Shown here: piece by piece, positions 39,333-49,400 of the stretch
Layout of the letters: every line of letters begins with the position of its first letter
How positions within the stretch are numbered: position 1 is the stretch's first letter
Assembly (NCBI GenBank): GCA_030695565.1
Contig: JAUYRZ010000121.1
Location: 1 to 64,000, forward strand
Length of the DNA: 64,000 nt
Reading direction: 5' to 3'
DNA from: Archangium sp.
GTDB taxonomy: Bacteria; Myxococcota; Myxococcia; Myxococcales; Myxococcaceae
Program-made: the position numbers and the translations under genes
Notes under the pieces: model-generated
Seen by the model: only the letters and a program-made list of their open reading frames with translations
Databases searched by the model: none
Told to the model about the DNA's origin: nothing

Positions 39333-40247
39333 ATGGTTCCCCCCCGAAGCAGCCCGAGCCGCCCCCCCGTCTCCACCGTCATCGGCCGCGCTGCCCGCAT
39401 CGACTCGTACGCACGCACCCTCGCCGGCCAGGGCCCCACGGCCGCCATGCAGCTCGCCCGCTCCCTCTGGGAGCAGCACGGCGACCGCGTGCACGACCTC
39501 AACGATCGCGCCGACGTCGGCCGGCTGATCACCCGCTCTCCGCTTTCCGATGACACCCGCTGCGCTGGAGCCGCGCTCTTCAACGCGCTCCTGCTCGACG
39601 GCAACTCGGTGGCGAACGCGCGCGCGATGGAGTGCACCGCCACCAAGCGCGACGTGCCGCTGAGCGACAGCGAACGATGGGCCCTCGCCTCGATGCGCGC
39701 CCATCACCTGACGCCGTACGAAGTTGCCACGCTGCAAGACACGCTGTTCCGAATCGCTGACACCTTCGGAGCAGAGCTCGCCGCCACCCTCGCCGCCTTG
39801 CGCGCGCTGGGCGGTTTCCCCAACACCCGCTCCGCCAACTTCCGCATGGAGCGCACGGGCCTGACGTCCTTCCACTGGACCGTCAGCAGCACCGGCACCC
39901 ACGGCACGGCGCACGCCGATTCCTGGCCGCAGCTCACCGGGCTGGCCACCGTGGGCGGAGGACCCGGCGCCACCGAGTTCCACCAGGCAGGCCGCTTCAT
40001 GCACGCGTTCATCGCCGACGTGACGATGAGCGAGACCGTTGCGGGAACCACGCTGCGCGCGCGCTCGATTCACGGCAAGCCGGGCGACGTGCTCCCTTCG
40101 GCGATCCGCTCCCGCACGCTGTTCCTCGCGAACGGGAAGGTCCGCAAAGGCCCCGTCGAACACTTCAATCCCGCGACCGGCGCGTTGATCAGAAGCGCAT
40201 CCCCAACGAGAGCCCCAGCGATGCGAGCACCTCCTTCACCTCCTTGA
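39333..40247 (+). CDS. Hypothetical protein (304 aa)
   Basis: No signal peptide. The N-terminal 120 residues are helical (LARSLWEQHGDRVHDLNDRA, LFNALLLDGNSVANARAM, YEVATLQDTLFRIADTFGA). The rest is mixed, with FHWTVSSTGTHGTAHADSW and FHQAGRFMHAFIADVTM. No family is recognised. The last 19 codons overlap the stop end of the antisense alpha-CTD-like gene, and the TGATCA at 40186 is not in frame here, so the tail after GALI may not be original. No clear ribosome site precedes ATG 39333. Confidence 0.6.
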   Translation: MVPPRSSPSRPPVSTVIGRAARIDSYARTLAGQGPTAAMQLARSLWEQHGDRVHDLNDRADVGRLITRSPLSDDTRCAGAALFNALLLDGNSVANARAMECTATKRDVPLSDSERWALASMRAHHLTPYEVATLQDTLFRIADTFGAELAATLAALRALGGFPNTRSANFRMERTGLTSFHWTVSSTGTHGTAHADSWPQLTGLATVGGGPGATEFHQAGRFMHAFIADVTMSETVAGTTLRARSIHGKPGDVLPSAIRSRTLFLANGKVRKGPVEHFNPATGALIRSASPTRAPAMRAPPSPP

Positions 40248-40392
40248 GGTGCGTGCGCCCGAAACCTTTCATCTTGAGCAGCTCGGCTTCGGTGCGCTCA
40301 CACAGGTGCTGCACGGTCTCCAGCCCGGCTTTGGAGCGCTGGTTCGCCACCGCCACCGAGAGCTCCAGCTCCTCGAGCTTGCGCAGCACCAT
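40189..40392 (-). CDS. Free-standing RNA polymerase alpha C-terminal-domain-like protein
   Basis: 67 residues, one domain. ELELSVAVANQRSKAGLETV, CERTEAELLKMKGFG and LKEVKEVLASLGLSLGMRF align along the whole alpha-CTD helix-hairpin-helix fold, up to the GLSLGMR end. Residues of E. coli alpha that touch UP-element DNA are mostly changed: R265 is Ala14, C269 is Gln18, K298 is Thr47 and S299 is His48. N268 (Asn17) and G296 (Gly45) are kept. It may therefore act through protein contacts rather than DNA binding. It lies just downstream of the giant gene's 3' end on the same strand (36 bp). Confidence 0.8.
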   Translation of the reverse strand: MVLRKLEELELSVAVANQRSKAGLETVQHLCERTEAELLKMKGFGRTHLKEVKEVLASLGLSLGMRF

Positions 40393-40424
40393 CGGGGGTC
40401 GCTTCGATTGCGGTCTCCGTCTGG

Positions 40425-40460
40425 CCCCTCACCCCAGCCCTCTCCCCGAGGGGGAGAGGG
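40425..40460. repeat. Palindromic repeat encoding the tail of the giant repeat protein
   Basis: CCCCTCACCCCAGCCCTCTC then CCCGAGGGGGAGAGGG. Read on the minus strand it encodes TLSPSGRGLG and the TGA stop of the giant gene. Confidence 0.8.
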
Positions 40461-43400
40461 TGTTCCTTCGGCGTGAACGGAGCATCAGCACCAGACCGAA
40501 CGCCAGCAACGACGCGCTCTCGGCACCGACCCCGCAGCCACACCCCATCGGCTTCGGCTCGGCCACCGTGAACGTCTGCACCAGGCCAAACGCCACCCCG
40601 CCCGCGGTCTCCGCCACGGCGCAGTAGTAGAAGGTGCCCGCCGCGCCCGGAATCACGTGCGTGAACGGCACCTCCGACTCGGAGTCCGTCAGCGCAATGC
40701 CCTCGAGCGGCAGCCTGTCGCCGAAGGTCGCCGTGCAGACGATCGGCCGCTCACGCCCGACCTGGAACCACGCCTTGCCCGTCATGCCGTAGCTGTTCGC
40801 CGAGCCATTGAGCGTGGCCGTGCCATCGGCCGTCACCGTCGCCAGGTCCGTGCGCGCCGTCGGCGTGGTGCTGGCGGTCTTGAAGCTGACCACCGCACCG
40901 AACGCCGCACCGCCCACGTTCGAGGCGAGCGCGCACACGTAATACGTCAGGCCTGGCTTGAGCCCAGTGAGCGCCACTTCGTAGGGAACGTCGTTCGTGC
41001 CGGTGCCCAGGTCGATGCCGCCCATCGCCGGCACACGCGTGCCGAAGGTGTCGTCACAGCTGGCGGGCAGGGTGGTCGAGTAGCGGAACCACCCCGAGCC
41101 CACCGTGCCGCGCGGGTTGGCGATGGCGTTGAGCGTCGCTTCACGCGTGGTCAGGTCGCTCGCCATTTCGGTGGTCACCGTGGGCAAAGGCGCCTCCACC
41201 GTGAACGAGAGCAGCTGGCCGAACGCCGTGCCCACCAGGTTCGAGCTGATCGCGCAGAAGAAGTACGTCACGCCCGGAGCCAGCCCGCTGATCGGCTGCG
41301 AGAAGCTCTGCGTGCTCATGCCCGCGCCCAACGCGGTGCCGCCGCTGAACGGAGTCCGCGTACCGAACGAGTCGTTGCACGCGCCGGGATCGAACGGGCT
41401 GTAGCGGAACCAACCCGTCGTCGTCGCACCGTTGGGGTTCGCCCCGCCGTTGAGCGTGGCCAGCCCGCCCACCACGTTGGTGGCAGATGAGGTCATCACC
41501 GTCGGCGCCGCCGGCGTGTGGAAGGTCATCACCGCGCCCACCGAGAGGCCGACCCCGTTCGAGGCCAGGGCGCAGAAGAAGTAGTCCGTGCCCGGGGTGA
41601 GCCCGGTGACGTTCTGCGAGAAGTTGATCACCGTGAAACCGCCGCCCAGCGCCGAGCCCAGGGTCGTGGGAGCGCGCGTGCCGAAGGTGTCGTTGCAGGT
41701 GACCGGGTCGACCGTCGCGTAGCGGAACCAGCCGGTGGTCACCGCGCCGTTCGCATTGCCTGAACCCGGCAAGGTCACCGTGGTGCCGGTGATGGCCGTG
41801 GCCGCCAGCGTGGTGACCGTGGGCGCACCCGGCGTGATGAAGGTCTGCACTGTGCCGAACGAGGTAGAGGCGGAGTTCTGAGCGATGGCGCAGAAGTAAT
41901 ACGTGGTGCCCTGCATCAAGCCCGTGACGGCCTGGCTGAAGTTCACCGCCGCGTTGCCGCTGCCCAGGCTCGAGCCCGCGCTGGTCGGCGCACGCGTACC
42001 GAAGGTGTCATTGCAGGTGCCGGGGCTGGTGGTGGCGTAGCGGAACCAGCCGGTGGTGGCCGCGCCTCCGGGGTTGGCTGAGCCGTTGAGCGTCGCGCTC
42101 ATGCCAGTCACCAGCGTCGCCGCGGTGGTGGTCACCTGCGGTCCCGCTGCGGGCACGGTGAACGACTGCGGCGTCCCGAACGCGGTGCCGATGGCGTTCG
42201 AGCCGATGGCGCAGAAAAAGTACGTCGCGCCCGGAGTCAGCCCGGAGAGCGTCTGCGAATACGGCGCCGCCGTGGTGCCGCTGCCCAACGCCACGCCACC
42301 CGCCGCCGGCGAACGGGTGCCGAAGGTATCGTTACAGGTGGTGGGGTTGGTCTGCGCGTAGCGGAACCAACCGGTCGCTGCGATCGCATTGGGGTTGACC
42401 GTGCCATTCAGGGTGGCGCTGGTGCCGCTCACTCCGCTGGCCGCGACCGTGGTGACCACCGGCGGTGCAGGCGTGGCGAAGCTGAGCACGCTGCCGAACC
42501 GCGTCCCGAAGGAGTTCGAGGCGATGGCGCAGTAGAAGTACGTGGTGCCCGCGGTCAGCCCGCTGATGTTCTGCAGGTACGTGATGGGCGTGATGGCCGT
42601 GCCCAACGCGGTGCCGCCCGTGGCAGGTGAACGCGTGCCGAAGGCGTCGTCACACGTGCCGGGGTTGGTGGTCGAGTAGCGGAACCAGCCCGTGGTGGCC
42701 GCGGTGTTCGCGGTGACCGAGCCGTTGAGCGTCGCGCCCGAAGACGTCACGCCCGACGCCGCGGTGGTGGTGACCGACGGCGGCCCCGGCGTGGTGAACA
42801 CTTCCACCGAGCCGTTCGAGGTGCCCGCCGCGTTCGAAGCGAGCGCACAGAAGTAATAGGTGGTGCCCGGCGTGAGGCCGGTGACGTTCTCGGTGAAGCC
42901 CACCGGAGAGGTGCCTGCGCCCAACGCGGTGCCCCCGGTCGCCGGGATGCGCGTGCCGAAGGTGTCGTTGCAGCCGCCCGGGTTGCTCGAGGCGTAGCGG
43001 TACCAGCCCGTCGACGCCAGGCCTCGCGGGCTCGCCGAGCCGTTGAGCGTCGCAGTGGTGCCGGTGATGGCCGACGCCGGAGAAGTGGCCACGGCCGGGC
43101 CGGCGGCGGTGGTGAAGGAGAGCACCGCTCCGAAGCGGGTGCCCACGCCGTTGCTCGCGATGGCGCAGAAGTAATACGTGGTGGCCGACGCGAGCCCGGT
43201 GATGACCTGGCTGTAGGGGGTGACCACGAAGCCGGCTCCGAGCGAGGTGCCGCCCGAGACAGGCGCCCGCACGCCGAAGGTGTCGTTGCAGGTGACCGGG
43301 TTGGTGGTGCTGTAGCGGAGGTACCCCGTGGTGGCGCTGCCCGCAGGGTTCGCTTCACCGTTCAAGGTGGCGCCCGAGCTGGTCACCGCGGTGGCGGCCA

Positions 43401-46400
43401 ACGAGGAGACCACCGGCGTGCCCGGCGTGGTGAAGGACATCACCGCGCCGAAAGAGACCCCCGCCGAGTTCGAGGCGATGGCGCAGTAGAAGTACGTGTT
43501 GCCGCTCACCAGGGTGCTCAACACCTGGCTGTAGGCCACCGCCGTGCTGCCGGCGCCCAGGGCGGTGCCGCCGCTCGCAGGGGAGCGCGTGCCGAAGGTG
43601 TCGTTGCAGCTGCCCGGGTCGACCGTGGCGTAACGGAAGTAGCCGGTGGCCGTCAGCCCGCTGGGGTTGGCCGAGCCGTTGAGCGTCGCGCTGGTCGAGC
43701 CGACCCCGCTCGCCGCCGCCGTGGTGACCACCGGCGCGGAAGGCGTGGTGAACGAGACCACCGAGCCCAACGTGGTGCCCACCGAGTTCGAGGTGATGGC
43801 GCAGAAGTAATAGGTGGTGAGCGAGGTGAGGCCGGTCAACACCGCCGTGTACGGCACCGCGGTGCTGCCGCTGCCCAGGCTGGTGCCCCCGGTGAGCGGA
43901 GTGCGCGTGCCGAAGGTGTCGTTGCAGCTGCCGGGGTTGCTGGTGCTGTAGCGGAACCAACCGGTGGCCGCATCACCGCGGGGATTGCCGCTCGCGTTGA
44001 GGGTGGCGCCGGTGGCCGACAGCGCGGTGGCCGCGTTGGTGTTGGCGGTGGGGACGTTGGTGGTGGTGAAGCTGAGCACCGTGCCCACCGAGGTGCCCTG
44101 GCTGTTCGAGGCCAGCGCGCAGAAATAGTACGTGGTGCCGGGGCTCAGGCCGGTGAGGGCCTCTTCGTACGGCGTGCTGGTGCTGCCCGCGCCCAACGAG
44201 GTGCCGCCGGTGGTGGGTGCCCGCGTGCCGAAGGTATCGTTGCAGGTGCCCGGGCTGGTGGTGGCGTAGCGGAACCAGCCGGTGCTCGCGTCACTGCGCG
44301 GGTTGGCAGCGCCGTTGAGCGTCGCGCCCGTGCTGGAGAGCAGCGTGGCCGCCGTGGTGGTGACCACCGGCGCCGACGAGGTGCTGAAGGAGACCGGCGT
44401 GCCCAGGCGCGTGCCCGAGGCGTTGTTGGCGATCGCACACACCCAGTACGTGGTGCCCTGGGCGAGTCCCGTGAGGGCCTGGGTGAAGGCGACCTGCGTG
44501 TTGCCGGTGCCCAGCGCCGTGCCGCCGCTCGTCGGCGCGCGCGTGCCGAGCGAGTCGTTGCAGGTGCCCGGGTTGGTCGTGAAGTAGCGGAAGTAGCCGG
44601 TGGTGGCCTGGCCGTTGGGGCTCGCTGAGCCTTCCAGCGTCGCCGTGGTGGTGGTGATGGCGCTGGCCGCGTTGGTCACCACCGTAGGAGGCCCAGGCGT
44701 GGTGAAGGTCAGCACGTTGCCGAAGCCGGAGCCGGCCGCGTTCGTGCCCTGCGCGCAGAAGTAATAGGTGGTGCCCGCCACCAGGCCACTGATGGCCTGC
44801 ACGTGGCTGATCGCCGAAGTGCCTGCGCCGAGCGCGGTGCCGCCGCTCGCCGGGGCCCGCGTACCGAAGCTGGCGGTGCAGCTGCCCGGGTCGACGTTGG
44901 AGTAGCGGAAGAAGCCGGTGGCCGACGAGCCGTTGGGGTTGGTGGAGCCGTTGAGCGTCGCGGTGGTGCTGGTCACGCCGGTGGCCGCGAGGGTGACCGG
45001 GGTGGGCGCGTTGGTGGTGGTGAAGCTGAGCACCGAGCCGAACGAGGTGGCCACCGCGTTCGAGGCGATGGCGCAGAAGAAGTACGTGGTGCCCTGGCTC
45101 AGGCCGCTGATGGCCTGCGAGAAGGACACGCCGGTGGCGCCCGCACCGAGCGCGGCACCGCCAGTCGAAGGCGCGCGCGTGCCGAAGCTGTCGTCACAGG
45201 TGCCGGGGTTCACCGTGGAATAGCGGAACCAGCCGGTGGCCGCGTCGCGGTTGGGGTTGGCCGAGCCGCTGAGCGTGGCGCCGGTGGAGGCGATGGCGCT
45301 CGCCGCCGAGGTGATGACGGTGGGCGCGGCCGTGGTGGTGAACGACAAGACGCCGCCGAACGAGGTGGCCTCCGAGTTCACCGCCAGCGGGCAGAAATAA
45401 TACGTGGTGCCCGGCAACAGGCCGGTGACGGTCTGCGCGTAGGCCACCGCGCTGATGCCCGAGCCCAACGAGCTGCCGCCGGTCGCAGGGCTGCGCTCGC
45501 CGAAGGTGTCGTTGCAGGTGCCCGGGCTCGCGGTGGCGTAGCGGAAGTAGCCGGTGGTGGCTGCTCCGTTGGGGTTCGCGCTGGCGTTGAGCTGCACGGT
45601 GGTGCTGCCCACCAGGGTCGCCGCCGAGGCCGCCACCGAAGGCGGCGAGGCGGGCGTGGTGAAGGAGAGCAACGCTCCGAACGACGTGCCCACCGAGTTC
45701 TGGCCGATGGCGCAGAAGAAATACTGCGTGCCGGGCGAGAGCGAGTTGAGCGCGGTGGCCCACGAGAAGGCGCTCGCTCCCGAACCGAGGTTGGTGCCGC
45801 CGCTGATCGGCGTGCGCGTGCCGAAGGTGTCGTTGCAGCTGCCCGGGTCGACCGTGCTGTAGCGGAACCAGCCCGTGGCGGCCGTGCCGTTGGGTGTACC
45901 GGTGCCGTTGAGGGTGGCGGTGTTGGCGGTCACCGGAGAGGCCGCGTTGGTCACCACCGTGGGCGCGGCGGGCGTGGCGAAGGGCAGCACCAGGCCGAAC
46001 ACGGTGCCCAGCGAGTTCTGCGCGATGGCGCAGAAGTAATACGTCGAGCCGGGGATGAGCCCGGTGAGCGACTGGCTGAAGGGCATCGCCGTGACGCCCG
46101 CACCCAGGTCGGTGCCCGAGGCCGCGGGTGAACGCGTACCGAAGGTGTCGTTGCAGGTGCCCGGGTTGACGGTCGAGTAGCGGAACCAGCCGGTGGTGGT
46201 GGCGCCGTTGGGGGTGGAGGAGCCGTTCACCGTGGCCGTGGTGCCTCCGATGGCGGTGGCCGCGAGCGTGTTGATCGACGGCTGCGTGGGCGTGGTCTGG
46301 AAGGTGAGCACCGCGCCGGTGCTGGTGCCGAACGCGTTGCTGGCGATGGCGCAGAAATAATAGGTGGCGCCGGTGGTGAGGGTGGCCGGCGTGACGGAGA

Positions 46401-49400
46401 ACGGCACGGGGCTCGTGCCGCTGCCCAGCGCCGTGCCGCCGCTCGCGGGCGCGCGGGTGCCGAAGCTGTCGTTGCAGGTGCCCGGGTTGGTGGTCGAGTA
46501 GCGGAACCAGCCGGTGGCGCTCGAGCCGTTGGGCGTGGCCGACGCGTTCATCGAGGCCGAGACGGTGGTGATGCCGGTGGCCGAGAGCGTGGTGACCGCG
46601 GGCGGGGCGGCCAGCGTGGTGAAGGGCACCACGCCTCCGAAGGTCGTGCCCACCGAGTTCTGCGCGATGGCGCACACGTAATAGGTGGTGACGATCGACA
46701 GCCCGGTGAGCGCTTCGGAGAACGCGACGGCCGTATTGCCGGTGCCCACGTCGGTGCCTCCGGAGAAGGGCACCCGGAAGCCGAAGCTGTCGTTGCAGGT
46801 GCCGGGGTTCACCGTGTCGTAGCGGAACCACGCGGTGGTGGCCGCGCCGCCCGGGTTGACGTTGCCGCGGATGGTGGCCGTGCTGCCGGCGATGGGCGAG
46901 GCGCTGTTGGTGTTGACCACCGGCGCGGTCGGCGGCGTGGTGAAGGAGCTCACCGCACCGAAGCCGGTGCCCACCGGGTTCGAGGCGATGGCGCACACGA
47001 AGTAGGTGGTGCCCGGCAAGAGCCCGGTGAGCGCGCGCGGAAAGGGCAAAGGCGTGGAGCCCGAGCCCAGCGAAGTGCCGCCGCTCACGGCCGGGTGGCG
47101 GGTGCCGAAGCTGTCACTGCAGGTGCCCGGGTTCACCGTGGCGTAGCGGAAGTAGCCGGTGGTCGTTTCCCGGTTGGGGTTCGCCGTGCCGTTGAGCTGC
47201 GCGGTGGTCGAGGTGATCAACGTCGTCGCGTCGGTGGTGACCGTGGGCGCGGCGGGCGTGATGAAGGTGAGCACGGCTCCGAAGCCGGTGCCCACCAGGT
47301 TCGAAGCCAGCGCGCAGTAATAGTAGGTCGCGCCCGGGGTGAGCCCGCTGACGCTCTGACCCCAGCCGCCCGCGGTGGTGCCGGCGCCCAGGTTGGTGCC
47401 GCCGCTCAGGGGCGCGCGGGTGCCGAAGCTGTCGTTGCACGAGCCGGGGTCCGTCAAGGCGTAGCGGAACCAGCCGGTGCTCGAGCCGCCGTTGGGGTTG
47501 GCCACGCCGTTGAGCTGCGCGCTGGTGCCGGCGAGGAAGCTGACCGGGCTGGTGGTGACGGTGGGCGTGTTGGGAACGAGGAAGGTGTTCACGCCGCCGA
47601 CCGAGGTGCCGATGACGTTGCTGGCCAGCGCGCAGAAATAATAGACGGTGCCGGGCACCAGGCCGGTGAGGTCTTCATCGAAGCCGATGCTGGTGTTGCC
47701 AGCACCCAGCGCAGTGCCACCGGTTGCAGGCGCTCGCGTGCCGAAGGTGTCGTTGCAGCTGCCGGGGTCGGTGCTGCTGAAGCGGAACCAACCGGTCGCC
47801 GCGTCACCGCGCGGGTTGGCCGAACCGTTAAGCCGCGCGGTGCTGCCGGTGATCAACGTGGTCGAGCTGGTGGTGACGAGGGGCGCGGTGGGCGGGGTGG
47901 TGAAGCTCGACAACGAGCCCAGCGTGGTGCCCACCGAGTTCGAGCCGATGGCGCAGAAGTAATAGGTGGTGCCGGGCGTCAGGCCGCCGATGGCCAGCGA
48001 GTAGTTCACCGGCGCTGCGCCCGCGAAGAGGTTGGTGCCGCCGCTGACGGGAACGCGCGTACCGAAGAAGTCGGTGCACATGCCGGGGTTCACGTTGCTG
48101 TAGCGGAACCATGCGGTGGTGGTGGCGCTGTTGGGGTTGCCGCTGCCGTTGAGCGTGGCGCTCGTCGCGGCCACCGGCGCCGCGGTGAGCGTGGTCATCG
48201 CGGGCGCCGCGGGGGTGAAGAACGAGAGCACCGCACCGAAGCCGGTGCCCACCGAGTTGCTGGCGATGGCGCAGAAGAAATAGGTCGCGCCGGGGGTCAG
48301 GCCGCTGAGGTTCTCCGCGAAGCCCACCTGGGTGGTGCCGGAGCCCAGGAACGTGCCGCTGCTGGTGGGTGCGCGCGTGCCGAAGGTGTCGTTGCAGGTG
48401 CCGGGGTCGACGGTGCTGTAGCGGAAGTAGCCCGTGGTGGGCCCGAGGTTCGGGTCTGCCGAGCCGTTGAGCGTGGCGAAGGTGCCGCCGATGCCGCTGG
48501 CCGCCTGGGTGATGGCCACCGGCACGTCGTGCGTGGTGAAGGTGAGCACCGCGCCCACGGTGGTGCCCACCGAGTTCGAGGCGATCGCGCAGTAGTAATA
48601 AAGGGTGCCCGGGGTGAGCCCGGTGAGCGGCGTGGTGAAGCCGATGTCCGTATTGCCGGCGCCCAGCGCCACGCCACCGCTCGCCGGAGCACGCGTACCG
48701 AAGGTGTCGTCGCAGGTGGTGGGGTTCACCGTGGAGTAGCGGAACCAGCCGGTGCTGGCGTCACCACGCGGGCGGCCCGTGCCGTTGAGCGTCGCTGCGT
48801 TGCCGGAGATGGAGGAGACGCCGTTGGTGGTGACGAACGGCGCGGTCGGCGGCGTGGTGAAGCTCTGCAACGAACCGAAGCCGGTGCCGACCGAGTTCGA
48901 GGCGATGGCGCAGTAGAAATACGTGGTGCCCGGGCTCAGCGCCGAGCTGGCCCAGGAGAAGTTCACGCTGGTGCTGCCTGCGCCGAGGTTGGTGCCGCCG
49001 CTCGACGGAAGCCGCACGCCGAAGGTGTCGTTGCAGGTGCCCGGGTTGCTGGTGGCGAAACGAACCCAGCTGGTGGTCGCGGCGCCGTTGGGAATGGCCG
49101 AGCCGTTCATCGTGGCCGACTGCGGCTGCAGCAGCGTCACCCCGCCGGTGGTCACCGCAGGCAGGTCGGGGGTGGTGAAGGTGAGCACGCCGCCCAGGGT
49201 GGTGCCCTGCGAGTTCTGAGCGATGGCGCAGTAGTAATAGGTGGTGCCCGGCGACAGGCCCGTCGCGCTCAACGAGTACGAGCTCACGAAGCTGGCAGAG
49301 CCGAGCGCCGTGCCGCTGGCCGCGGGGATGCGGGTGCCGAACACGTCGCTGCACGAGCCGGGGTTCGAGGCGCTGATGCGGAACCAGCCCAGGGTCGAGG

